Origin: Sulfuritalea sp.
GTDB lineage: Bacteria > Pseudomonadota > Gammaproteobacteria > Burkholderiales > Rhodocyclaceae
DNA length: 64,000 bases
Reading direction: 5' to 3'
NCBI RefSeq assembly: GCF_017302275.1
Contig: NZ_JAFLDR010000015.1
Coordinates: forward strand, 39,507-103,506
The notes under the pieces are model-generated. The model saw nothing but the letters and a program-made list of their open reading frames with translations. It had not been told where the DNA came from and did not search any database. Both the position numbers and the translations under genes were made by a program. Below, in pieces: positions 11,763-19,846 of this stretch (position 1 is the stretch's first letter; every line of letters starts with the position of its first letter).

Positions 11763-12932
11763 TCACATGGTCTCGTTGTAGAGTTCGCGCCCGATCAGCA
11801 TGCGGCGGATCTCGCTGGTTCCGGCGCCGATTTCGTACAGCTTGGCGTCGCGCCAGAGGCGGCCCGCGGGATATTCGTTGGTGTAACCGACGCCGCCCAG
11901 GGCCTGTATCGTCTCTCCGGCCATCCAGGTGGCCTTTTCCGCCGAGTAGAGAATGGCGCCGGCGGCGTCCTTGCGCAGGGTTCTTGCATGGTCGCCGCGA
12001 TCGCAGGCCTTGCCCAGCGCATAGACATAGGCACGCGTGGCCTGCCAGGTCGAGTACATGTCGGCCAGCTTGCCCTGCATCAACTGGAACTCGCCGATGC
12101 TCTGGCCGAACTGCTTGCGCTCGTGGATGAAGGGCAGCACCACGTCCATGCAGGCGGCCATGATGCCCAGCGGTCCGCCGGAAAGCACGGCGCGCTCGTA
12201 ATCGAGGCCCGACATCAGCACGCGCGTGCCGTTGCCTTCGCCGCCCAGGACGTTTTCCACCGGCACTTCGCAGTCGTCGAAGAACAGCGGATAGGTGTTG
12301 GAACCGCGCATGCCGAGCTTGTCGAGGTGCTGGCCCTTGGAGAAGCCCTTGCAGCCCTTCTCGACGATGAAGGCAGTCATGCCCTTGGCGCCGCCCTCGG
12401 GATTGGTCTTGGCGTACACCACCAGCGTGTCGGCATCGCCGCCGTTGGTGATCCACATCTTCGATCCGTTGAGGACGTAGCGGTCGCCTTTCAGGTCGGC
12501 GCGCAGCTTCATCGACACCACGTCGGAACCGGCGCCCGGCTCGGACATCGCCAACGCCCCAACATGCTCGCCGGAAATCAGCCTGGGCAGGTATTTCCGC
12601 TTCTGCGCCTCGCTTCCGTTGCGGCGGATCTGGTTCACGCAGAGGTTGGAATGGGCGCCGTAGGACAGGCCGACCGAGGCCGAGGCGCGCGAGATTTCCT
12701 CCATCGCGACAATGTGCGCGAGGTAGCCCATCTTGGTGCCGCCGTATTCCTCGTCGGCCGTCATGCCGAGCAAACCCATGTCGCCGAACTTCTTCCACAG
12801 GTCAGCGGGGAAGAGGTTGTCGCGATCGATCTCGGCGGCGCGCGGCAGGATTTCCTTCTGCGCGAAGGCCCAGATGGCGTCGCGCAGCATGTCGATGTCT
12901 TCACCTAGGTCGAAATTGAGTCCGAGCATCAT
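11763..12932 (-). CDS. liuA: Isovaleryl-CoA dehydrogenase
   Basis: An acyl-CoA dehydrogenase of 389 residues starting [20 protein letters not shown]. Two features identify isovaleryl-CoA dehydrogenase. The catalytic glutamate sits in [17 protein letters not shown] near residue 250, and the usual C-terminal catalytic position is replaced ([18 protein letters not shown]). It converts isovaleryl-CoA to 3-methylcrotonyl-CoA, the substrate of the carboxylase encoded downstream. The ATGATG start overlaps the stop of the upstream thioesterase, so the second ATG at 12929 is also possible. Confidence 0.95.
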   Translation of the reverse strand: MMLGLNFDLGEDIDMLRDAIWAFAQKEILPRAAEIDRDNLFPADLWKKFGDMGLLGMTADEEYGGTKMGYLAHIVAMEEISRASASVGLSYGAHSNLCVNQIRRNGSEAQKRKYLPRLISGEHVGALAMSEPGAGSDVVSMKLRADLKGDRYVLNGSKMWITNGGDADTLVVYAKTNPEGGAKGMTAFIVEKGCKGFSKGQHLDKLGMRGSNTYPLFFDDCEVPVENVLGGEGNGTRVLMSGLDYERAVLSGGPLGIMAACMDVVLPFIHERKQFGQSIGEFQLMQGKLADMYSTWQATRAYVYALGKACDRGDHARTLRKDAAGAILYSAEKATWMAGETIQALGGVGYTNEYPAGRLWRDAKLYEIGAGTSEIRRMLIGRELYNETM

Positions 12933-13402
12933 TTTTCCTTTTTGGCATGCATGGTCATGAGGGTCTGCTGCATCGTGGCGCAGTGGGTGGCGTGGCCGTT
13001 CCTGATCGCGTAGACCTCGCCGCGCGATATCACGAGATTGCGCCCGGTTTTCAGCACCTGCCCCTCGGCGACGAGGTAGTCGCCGTCGGCGGGAGCCAGC
13101 AGGTTGAGCTTGAATTCCACGGTCAGCACGTCGGACCCGGCCGGCATGAGCGTCAGGCCGGAGTAGCCGCCGGCGCTGTCGACGATGGTGGCGGTGATGC
13201 CGGCGTGGAAGTAGCCGTTCTGCTGGGTGAGGTCGGCGCGGAAAGGCAGGCGGATCTCGCAATGCCCGGGGGCCAGGGCGCCCATTTCGGCTCCGATCAG
13301 TGTCATTACCGTCTGCCGGGCAAAGCTGCCGCGCACGGTGGCTTCCCAGTCGGGATTGCGCGGCTCGAAGCTTTTCTGGGCGGGACGTGCGGTGTGGGGC
13401 AT
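12929..13402 (-). CDS. PaaI-family thioesterase
   Basis: A hotdog thioesterase of 157 residues beginning [20 protein letters not shown]. The motif [20 protein letters not shown] near residue 70 is the PaaI active-site region, here HAG rather than the more common HGG. I placed the start at 13402 because GGAGGAAAC lies directly upstream; a longer reading from 13474 would pass through the palindromic operator. It is the first structural gene after the merR-like regulator and overlaps the isovaleryl-CoA dehydrogenase start, so the operator at 13434-13473 probably controls the whole cluster through this gene. Confidence 0.85.
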   Translation of the reverse strand: MPHTARPAQKSFEPRNPDWEATVRGSFARQTVMTLIGAEMGALAPGHCEIRLPFRADLTQQNGYFHAGITATIVDSAGGYSGLTLMPAGSDVLTVEFKLNLLAPADGDYLVAEGQVLKTGRNLVISRGEVYAIRNGHATHCATMQQTLMTMHAKKEK

Positions 13403-13433
13403 GTTTCCTCCGGCCGGGGAAGCGGATGTCGAA

Positions 13434-13473
13434 TGGTAGTTGACGTTGACGTTGACGTCAACGTCAACTACCA
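13434..13473. promoter_or_regulatory. Palindromic operator, probable MerR/LiuR site
   Basis: A perfect inverted repeat with 18-base arms (TGGTAGTTGACGTTGACG and its complement) around a TTGA spacer. It is built from TTGACG units repeated three times and then inverted. It overlaps the last codons of the merR-like gene and lies 32 bases upstream of the first thioesterase gene. LiuR-type MerR regulators are known to bind TTGACGT-N-ACGTCAA-like dyads, so autoregulated control of the liu cluster is likely. Confidence 0.75.
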
Positions 13474-13880
13474 CGGACTTTCTTGCGCGGTGCCTTGGCG
13501 GCTGCCCGATCGGCCTCGAGCATGTCGCGGCACTGCCTTTCGAAACGGGTGATTTCCTTGAGCACGGCCTCGATGTCGTCGCGCTGCTGCTCCAGCGCGG
13601 CGCGACGCTGTTCCAGAGCGCCGAGGAAGGACAAGAGCTGCGTGGACTCGTCCTCTGCCGTGTCGTACATGTCGATCAGGTCCTTGATCTCGGCCAGGCT
13701 GAGGCCCAGGCGCTTGCCACGCAGGGCAAGCTTGAGGCGTGTCTGATCGCGCTTGCTATAGATGCGATTGCCACCTTCGCGTGCCGGCGAAACCAGGCCG
13801 TGGGATTCCCAATAGCGGATGGCGCGCGTCGTGACGCCAAAATCGCGGGCCAGCTCGGTGATGGTTTGAGTATCGTTCAT
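13464..13880 (-). CDS. liuR: MerR-family regulator, LiuR-like
   Basis: A 138-residue MerR-family protein. The N-terminal winged helix reads ITELARDFGVTTRAIRYWES near residues 6-25, followed by GLVSPAREGGNRIYSKRD. The C-terminal half is a dimerisation coiled coil ending in a basic tail (KAPRKKVRGS). No metal-binding cysteines are present, which fits the LiuR group that senses acyl-CoA intermediates rather than metals. It starts the minus-strand cluster and its 3' end lies inside the 40-bp palindrome. The start at 13878-13880 follows AGCATAAACC without a strong Shine-Dalgarno. Confidence 0.85.
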   Translation of the reverse strand: MNDTQTITELARDFGVTTRAIRYWESHGLVSPAREGGNRIYSKRDQTRLKLALRGKRLGLSLAEIKDLIDMYDTAEDESTQLLSFLGALEQRRAALEQQRDDIEAVLKEITRFERQCRDMLEADRAAAKAPRKKVRGS

Positions 13881-14003
13881 GGTGAACCGACCGGCACGCG
13901 GTTTATGCTGCACCGCACATAAAATCCCGAAAATTGGATATGATGACAGACCTACTGCCGACAAGTTAAGCAGAATTCCGATCACGATGCAAAGAACCGC
14001 GGC

Positions 14004-15023
14004 TTGAACGCCCCCATCGCCTATCCCCACGAAACCTCGCCGGCTCCGGGCGTGGCGGTTACGCTCGTACCCGGCGTGGAATGGCTGTGCATGCCGCTGC
14101 CTTTCGCGCTGAACCATATCAACCTTTGGCTGCTGGCCGACGGTGACGGCTACGCGGCGGTCGATACCGGTTTTGCCCAGGATCCGATCAAGGACGCATG
14201 GAAGTCGGCGCTGACGGAACGGCTTTTGACACGCGTCATCGTCACCCACTGCCATCCCGACCACCTGGGCCTGGCGGCCTGGCTGGAGCAGGAAACCGGC
14301 GCCGGGCTGTGGATCGCCCAGGGCGAATACCTCGCGGCGCACATGATGGTGGAGCAGGTGGCCGGCTACCGCATCAGTGCCATGGTCGAATTCTTTCGCC
14401 GGCACGGGCTCGATGCGGCACGCATGGACGGCCTGGTCCAGCGCGGCAACGGCTACAAGCGCGGCGTGCCGGAGATACCCGCCACCTACCGGCGCCTGTT
14501 CCCCGACCAGCGCCTGCGCATCGGCGAGCACGAATGGCGCACCATCGTCGGCCATGGCCACGCGCCGGAACATATGAGCCTGTATTGCGCCGAACTCGGC
14601 GTGCTGATTTCCGGCGACATGCTGTTGCCGCGCATTTCGACCAATATTTCGGTGATGGCCAGCACGCCGCTGGCGGACCCGCTGGGACTGTTCCTCGCCT
14701 CGATCGACGAATACCTCGCCCTGCCCGTCGACACGCTGGTGCTGCCTTCGCACGGTCGCCCCTTCCGCGGCCTCCACGCCCGCGTCGAGCAACTGCATGC
14801 GCACCACGCGCAACGCTGCGCCTTGCTGCTGGACGCCTGCCGCGGCACGCCCAAGTCGGCGGCCGACCTGATTCCGGTACTGTTCGACCGCGAAATCCCG
14901 GACCCGCACCAGACCATGTTTGCCATGGGCGAATCCATCGCCCACCTGAACTACCTGGAACACGCAGGAAAATTGCAGCGCATCGAAGAAACCGGTTTGA
15001 TCCGTTTCGTCAGCCAACCCTAG
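14004..15023 (+). CDS. MBL-fold metallo-hydrolase
   Basis: A 339-residue metallo-beta-lactamase-fold hydrolase. The di-zinc motif is VTHCHPDHLGLA near residue 78. Further ligands appear in HGHAPEHMSLY near residue 183, LISGDMLLP near residue 202 and LPSHGRPF near residue 248. It diverges from the liuR-like gene across a 123-base spacer and is followed 8 bases later by phaC. The start is uncertain: TTG at 14004 gives a good family-like N-terminus but lacks a clear ribosome-binding site. Homologues beside liu and PHA genes suggest an acyl-CoA or lactone substrate, but this is inference. Confidence 0.85.
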   Translation: MNAPIAYPHETSPAPGVAVTLVPGVEWLCMPLPFALNHINLWLLADGDGYAAVDTGFAQDPIKDAWKSALTERLLTRVIVTHCHPDHLGLAAWLEQETGAGLWIAQGEYLAAHMMVEQVAGYRISAMVEFFRRHGLDAARMDGLVQRGNGYKRGVPEIPATYRRLFPDQRLRIGEHEWRTIVGHGHAPEHMSLYCAELGVLISGDMLLPRISTNISVMASTPLADPLGLFLASIDEYLALPVDTLVLPSHGRPFRGLHARVEQLHAHHAQRCALLLDACRGTPKSAADLIPVLFDREIPDPHQTMFAMGESIAHLNYLEHAGKLQRIEETGLIRFVSQP

Positions 15024-15031
15024 GAGCCCCC

Positions 15032-16840
15032 ATGTCCGCCAAAGAAGCCCATGCCTTGCCCGATCCCAAGGAAATCGCCAAGACGTATGCCGAGGTAGCC
15101 GAGCGCGCCTCGCACCTGATCACCGACCACATGAAGCGGCAGATGAAAAAGGGCATTTCCGCGCCTTCCGACGACCTCGGCATTGCCCAGGCCTTCATGG
15201 ACATGATGGCCAAGATGCTGGCCAATCCCTACAAGCTGGCACAGTCCCAGATGAACCTCGTGTGGGACTACTTCTCGCTGTGGCAGCACTCGACCATGCG
15301 CATGATGGGCATGCAGGGCGCACCCGTGGCGGAACCGAAGAGGGGCGACAAGCGCTTCGCCGACGCCGAATGGGAAGAGCATTTCCTGTTCGATTTCGTC
15401 AAGCAGTCCTACCTGATCACCGCCCGCCACATCCATGACTCGGTGGGCAATGTCGAGGGCCTCGACGACATTTCGAAAAAGAAGGTCAACTTCTTCACCC
15501 GCCAGTTCATCGATGCGCTGGCGCCGTCCAATTTCGCCATGACCAACCCCGAAGTGCTGCGCGAGACGGTCAAGAGCCACGGCCAGAACCTGCTCAAGGG
15601 CTTCAACAACCTGTTGCGTGACATCGAGGAAGGCGACGGCCAGCTGCGCGTCAAGATGACCGACCCCTCGGCCTTCGAGATGGGCAAGAACGTCGCCTCG
15701 ACGCCGGGCAAGGTGATCTTCCAGAACGAGATGATCCAGTTGATCCAGTTCAGCCCGACCACCAGGGAGCAGTACAAGCGGCCGCTCTTGATCATCCCGC
15801 CCTGGATCAACAAGTACTACATCCTCGACCTGCGCGAAAGCAATTCCTGGATCAAGTGGTGCACCGACCAGGGCCACACCGTGTTCGTCATTTCCTGGGT
15901 GAACCCCGATGCCAAGCTGGCCAAGAAGGGCTTCGACGACTACATGACCGAAGGCGCGCTGACCGCCATCGACGTGGTCTGCCAGCAGACCGGCGAAAAG
16001 GAAGTCAACCTGATCGGCTACTGCCTCGGCGGCACGCTGCTCGGCTCGACCATGGGCTACATGGCGGCAAAGAAGGACAAGCGCATCGTCTCCGCCACCT
16101 TCTTCGTCGCCCTGCTCGACTTCTCCATTCCCGGCGAACTCGGCGTCTTCATCGACGAAGGCCAGATCGCCAGCCTGGAAAAGAAGATGGAGGAACGCGG
16201 CTACCTCGAAGGCTCGGAGATGGGCACCACCTTCAACATGCTGCGCTCCAACGACCTGATCTGGACCTTCGTGGTCAACAACTACCTGATGGGCAAGGAA
16301 CCCTTCCCCTTCGACCTCCTCTACTGGAATTCCGACTCGACACGCATGCCGTACAAGATGCACAGCTACTACCTGCGCAACATGTACCTGAACAACAAGC
16401 TGCGCGAACCGGGCGGCATCACCCTGCTGGAAACGCCGATCGACATCTCCAAGGTCAAGACCCCGTGCTATTTCATCTCCACCATCGAGGATCACATCGC
16501 CCCCTGGCGCAGCGTGTATCTCGGCTCCACGGTGCTCGGCGGCCCGGTGCGCTTCGTCCTCGGCGGCTCCGGCCACATCGCCGGCATCGTCAATCCGCCG
16601 TCGGCCAACAAGTACGGCTTCTGGACCAACGACGAGCGCCCCGAGACGCCGGACGAGTGGTTTGCCGGCGCGAAGCAGCACGAGGGTTCCTGGTGGACCG
16701 ACTGGCAGAAGTGGATTACCCGGCTCAACGACGAGAAAGTGCCGGCGCGCGACCCCGCCAAGGGCAAGTTCAAGGCGCTGGAAGATGCGCCCGGCTCCTT
16801 CGTCAAGTTCCGCCTCGACGCACCGAAGAAGAAGAAGTGA
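15032..16840 (+). CDS. phaC: Class I poly(3-hydroxyalkanoate) synthase
   Basis: A 602-residue PHA synthase polymerising (R)-3-hydroxyacyl-CoA into storage granules. The nucleophilic cysteine lies in the lipase-like box LIGYCLGGTLLGS at about residue 331. The other catalytic residues fall in FISTIEDHIAPW and GGSGHIAGIVNPP. The length and the N-terminal region before YKRPLLIIPPWINKYYILDL match class I enzymes. TAGGAG sits just before the ATG and overlaps the stop of the upstream hydrolase. The C-terminus ends in a lysine tract, and its stop codon overlaps a GTG of the following PIN gene. Confidence 0.97.
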   Translation: MSAKEAHALPDPKEIAKTYAEVAERASHLITDHMKRQMKKGISAPSDDLGIAQAFMDMMAKMLANPYKLAQSQMNLVWDYFSLWQHSTMRMMGMQGAPVAEPKRGDKRFADAEWEEHFLFDFVKQSYLITARHIHDSVGNVEGLDDISKKKVNFFTRQFIDALAPSNFAMTNPEVLRETVKSHGQNLLKGFNNLLRDIEEGDGQLRVKMTDPSAFEMGKNVASTPGKVIFQNEMIQLIQFSPTTREQYKRPLLIIPPWINKYYILDLRESNSWIKWCTDQGHTVFVISWVNPDAKLAKKGFDDYMTEGALTAIDVVCQQTGEKEVNLIGYCLGGTLLGSTMGYMAAKKDKRIVSATFFVALLDFSIPGELGVFIDEGQIASLEKKMEERGYLEGSEMGTTFNMLRSNDLIWTFVVNNYLMGKEPFPFDLLYWNSDSTRMPYKMHSYYLRNMYLNNKLREPGGITLLETPIDISKVKTPCYFISTIEDHIAPWRSVYLGSTVLGGPVRFVLGGSGHIAGIVNPPSANKYGFWTNDERPETPDEWFAGAKQHEGSWWTDWQKWITRLNDEKVPARDPAKGKFKALEDAPGSFVKFRLDAPKKKK

Positions 16841-17367
16841 GCACGAAGCCGCAGGGCGTCCCGTCGCGGGACGGCCCTCCGGATCACACCACGGGCTTGG
16901 GATCGATCGACCCCAAGCCCGTATGCTTTCAGGGGCCGCAGCGCAAGGTGGTACTCGATACCAACGTGCTGGTGTCGCTCTACGTGTTCGCCGACAGCCG
17001 CTTTGCTCCGCTACGGGCAAGGATCGAATGCGGCGAATGGCAGGCATACAGCGACGCGCCCTGCCTCGACGAATTTCGCCGGGTATTGGGTTATCCGCTC
17101 TTCGCACTGACCGAAGAGCGGCAGGAAGCGGCCCGCGCTGCCTATGAGTCGAAGGTCATACCGCTTGACGGGGCGCGCCCGGGGCCGCTCGTCAGCCTGC
17201 CGCGCTGCAGGGACCGCGACGACCAGAAATTCCTCGAACTGGCCCGTGATGCCGGCGCCGACTATCTGGTCACGGCAGACAAGGATTTGCTGCGCCTGGC
17301 CCGTCGCGACCGCTTGCGCGGGATTTTTCGCATCCTCACGCCGGAAGCGGCGCTGACGGCCGCCTGA
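16837..17367 (+). CDS. PIN-domain toxin-like protein (COG1569 type)
   Basis: A PIN-family protein with VVLDTNVLVSLYVF and the C-terminal CRDRDDQKFLELARDAGADYLVTADKDLL, the acidic-residue pattern of the COG1569 putative-toxin group. If translation starts at GTG 16837, overlapping the phaC stop, the product has 176 residues with a roughly 37-residue leader of no recognisable domain. A GTG near 16948, directly before VLDTN, would give the usual 139-residue protein. A strong hairpin at 16891-16922 lies between these two starts and favours the shorter form. No antitoxin gene is recognisable beside it. Confidence 0.7.
   Translation: MSTKPQGVPSRDGPPDHTTGLGSIDPKPVCFQGPQRKVVLDTNVLVSLYVFADSRFAPLRARIECGEWQAYSDAPCLDEFRRVLGYPLFALTEERQEAARAAYESKVIPLDGARPGPLVSLPRCRDRDDQKFLELARDAGADYLVTADKDLLRLARRDRLRGIFRILTPEAALTAA
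16891..16922 (+). terminator. Hairpin after phaC
   Basis: An 11-bp perfect stem (ACGGGCTTGGG / CCCAAGCCCGT) around a 10-base loop, 51 bases after phaC. It is followed by ATGCTTTC rather than a T run. It could be a weak terminator or a processing site controlling the PIN gene. Confidence 0.5.
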
Positions 17368-17535
17368 GACCGACCATGTCACCGGCGGGCCGCAGGCGCG
17401 CCGATCAAGGAGGGTCGAATCCGGATGGAAATCACTCCAGCAGCTGGCTCGATTGTGGACGGTCGTCTACGGAGTACGCCCGCCAGCACAGCTTTTCGCA
17501 TAACATCGCCACAAGACAGACATGACTTCGTCAAT

Positions 17536-18744
17536 ATGTCGTTACTTTCTGATTTCAAGCAGTATTGCCCCGTTCCGGCCTGTCTGTTGCTGTCGTTTGC
17601 AATTGGCATACTGATGCCCGGCGAGGCCTGCGCACAGACCACGGAGCGCAAGCTTGCCGCGCCGGCTGCCAAGCAGAAATCCAAGGTATCCAGACCGCGC
17701 AAGACGACGGCACAGGCGTCGAAGAGCAAATCCAAAGCCAGGGCAGCGGCATCGAAATCGCGCGCAGCCAAGGCGCTGAAGCACTCCAAGCCCAAAGTGG
17801 CGCTTCTGCCGCAACTCGATCCGGTAGCCGAAATGGAACTCATCGGTGAAGAAGCACTCGGCTTGAGTAACCTACTCGGTAGCCGTCCCGATGACGGACA
17901 GTCGCAGCAGAAGCTTGCCGAGCTTGCACTGCGCGCGGCGCGCGGCGCCGAACGCGCCCTTTCCCGCGGTGACGACAATCTTTTCGGCGCCTACCGGGAA
18001 TTGATCCGAACGCGAATGACAGGCACCCGACCGGGACTGGAGGCCATGGCGGCACGCGGTATCGGGGCTGCCGAGTTCGCCTTGGGAACCTTCGAACTGC
18101 ACGGCCTCTTCGACGAGCGCAGCATCGAGCGCGCCTGCCCGCGCTTTGCCGCGGCGCTCGAAAAGGGATTCGGCGGCGCGAAGTTCCGCCATGCCCAATG
18201 CATTGAGGCCGGCGACCCGGCGCGCGCGCTGACGCTGTTCCGCGACGCGGCAAACGCCGGGCATGCCGCCGCCATCGAGCGCCTTGGCCGAATCTGCCTC
18301 GATGCGGAGCCGCCCGATGCCACCTGCGCCTTCGAACAGCTCGAACGGGCTGCGCGCGAAGGCAGGGCCAGCGCGCGATCCCTGCTCGGCTGGATGCATG
18401 CCGAAGGCATCGGCGGCAAGGTCGACCTGGAGCGCGCCGGGCAGTACTACCGGGATGCCGCCGGGCGAGGCGAACCGTCGGCGCGCAACAACCTCGGCGA
18501 ATTCCACGAGCGCGGGCGCGGTGTCGCCCAGGATGAAAAAGCCGCCTTCGAACACTACCTGGCAGCCGCGCGGGCGGGGTTCCCGCCGGCGCAGTTCAAC
18601 GTCGGCCGGCTTTATGTCGCCGGCCGCGGCACCGCCGAGAACCCGGACGAAGCGCGGCGCTGGCTGAATCTTGCGGCCAAGGCCGGCATCGCCCCGGCGC
18701 AGGGCATCCTCGACATGCTGGACCGGCAAGGCGGCAAGCCGTAA
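17536..18744 (+). CDS. Exported SEL1-repeat protein
   Basis: The chosen start (MSLLSDFKQYCPVPACLLLS) gives 402 residues with a signal peptide ending near GEACAQ. A lysine/alanine-rich linker of about 60 residues follows (KQKSKVSRPRKTT and similar). The C-terminal half contains tandem SEL1/TPR-like repeats, for example ARSLLGWMHAEGIGGKVDLE, ARNNLGEFHERGRGVAQDEK and AQFNVGRLYVAGRGTAENPD. Such repeats mediate protein-protein contacts in the periplasm. An in-frame ATG at 17425 would put the hydrophobic segment 40 residues in, so I prefer 17536. The function is unknown. Confidence 0.78.
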   Translation: MSLLSDFKQYCPVPACLLLSFAIGILMPGEACAQTTERKLAAPAAKQKSKVSRPRKTTAQASKSKSKARAAASKSRAAKALKHSKPKVALLPQLDPVAEMELIGEEALGLSNLLGSRPDDGQSQQKLAELALRAARGAERALSRGDDNLFGAYRELIRTRMTGTRPGLEAMAARGIGAAEFALGTFELHGLFDERSIERACPRFAAALEKGFGGAKFRHAQCIEAGDPARALTLFRDAANAGHAAAIERLGRICLDAEPPDATCAFEQLERAAREGRASARSLLGWMHAEGIGGKVDLERAGQYYRDAAGRGEPSARNNLGEFHERGRGVAQDEKAAFEHYLAAARAGFPPAQFNVGRLYVAGRGTAENPDEARRWLNLAAKAGIAPAQGILDMLDRQGGKP

Positions 18745-18811
18745 CCCAGAGGACGGATCGGCGCCACGCCCTGCCAACGGGGAAAACCACGCCGCTTGCT
18801 ATGATCGGCGG

Positions 18812-19747
18812 ATGAAACCCGCGACAATTCCCGCACGGCGCGGCACGCTGATGAGTGGCCTGGTGGCGCTTCTGCTGGCGAGTTGCGCGACCATCGTCCC
18901 TGGCACGCTGCGCGATACCGACCATCCGCTGGCCGGCAGGCTATGGGACACCTCCGTGCAAGGCTTCATCGACGACGCCGAACTGCTGCGTCGCGCCGCT
19001 GGCGCCGACGCCGTGCTGTTGGGCGAGATCCACGACAACCCGGAACACCATCGTTTGCAGGCCAGGCTGCTGCAGGCCCGCATCGATGCCGGCGCCCGCC
19101 CGGCGCTGCTGATGGAGCAGTTCGACATCGACCAGCAATCCGCGCTGGAGGAAGCGCGTCGCAGCAGCCGCGACCTGGCACCGCTGATGCACGGCTGGGA
19201 GTGGCCGCAGTACCAGCCGCTGGTGGCGCTGGCCGCTACCGCGGGACTGACCCTGCAGGCGGCCAACCTGCCGTGGGCGTCCGCCCGACCGGTGGTACGC
19301 GAGGGCTTTGCATCCATGGCCGCCGGCGAACTGCGACGACTCGCGCTCGAAACCACCTGGAACGATGATAGGCAAAGCTACATGACCGAAGTGATCGGGG
19401 CCTCGCATTGCGGCATGGTCACCCCGCAACTGCGCGACGGACTGGTGCGCGCACAGCGCTTGCGCGATGCGACGCTGGCCGATGCGGCACTGGACAGAAT
19501 CGACCAGGGCGTGGTCTTCATCCTCGGTCGCGGCCATGCGCGACGGGATGTCGGTGTGCCGCTCTACCTGGCGGCGCGCCGCCCCGGCACGCGCGTGCTC
19601 TCGATCGGCTTCGTGGAAGTCGGCGCTGGCAAGACGGCGCCGGCACAGTACGAGACCGAGCGCGTCGGCAACATCGCGCCCTACGACATCATCTGGTTCA
19701 CTCCGCGCGCGGAACGCGCCGATCCCTGCCTGGCGTTTCGCAAGTAA
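18812..19747 (+). CDS. ChaN-family lipoprotein
   Basis: A 311-residue predicted lipoprotein: the signal LMSGLVALLLASCATIVPG carries a lipobox cysteine at about residue 25. The mature part has the ChaN/DUF399 pattern, AVLLGEIHDNPEHHRLQ near residue 68 and the later ALLMEQFDIDQQ and VFILGRGHARRDVG. ChaN-like proteins bind haem or iron at the outer membrane. A segment near the C-terminus (VGAGKTAP, 19617-19640) resembles the peptide encoded by the dispersed repeat. It may be a diverged copy or chance. Confidence 0.82.
   Translation: MKPATIPARRGTLMSGLVALLLASCATIVPGTLRDTDHPLAGRLWDTSVQGFIDDAELLRRAAGADAVLLGEIHDNPEHHRLQARLLQARIDAGARPALLMEQFDIDQQSALEEARRSSRDLAPLMHGWEWPQYQPLVALAATAGLTLQAANLPWASARPVVREGFASMAAGELRRLALETTWNDDRQSYMTEVIGASHCGMVTPQLRDGLVRAQRLRDATLADAALDRIDQGVVFILGRGHARRDVGVPLYLAARRPGTRVLSIGFVEVGAGKTAPAQYETERVGNIAPYDIIWFTPRAERADPCLAFRK
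19617..19640 (-). repeat. Possible diverged dispersed repeat in the ChaN gene
   Basis: The minus strand reads CGCCGTCTTGCC then AGCGCCGACTTC, close to copy 1 at 10718. The match lies inside a conserved gene, so convergence cannot be excluded. Confidence 0.35.
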
Positions 19748-19749
19748 AA

Positions 19750-19771
19750 CGGGCGCCGCGAAGGGCGCCCG
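19750..19771 (-). terminator. Hairpin terminator for amtB (possibly shared with chaN)
   Basis: An 8-bp perfect stem CGGGCGCC / GGCGCCCG with a 6-base loop. It is followed on the minus strand by TTTTACTT. It lies 76 bases beyond the amtB stop and 3 bases after the convergent ChaN-like gene. Two further hairpins (CCGCAGC and CCCCTTCC stems) lie between it and amtB. Confidence 0.65.
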
Positions 19772-19846
19772 ATGAAAACCGCAGCAGGGAGAGCGCTGCG
19801 GGCACCCCTTCCTTGCGGAAGGGGCCAGGGAGAAGCTCAGCTCATT

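Noticed and set aside
12929-13474. A longer start for the first thioesterase with a VDVNVNVN repeat
   Set aside because: That N-terminus is a translation of the palindromic operator; GGAGG supports the start at 13402.
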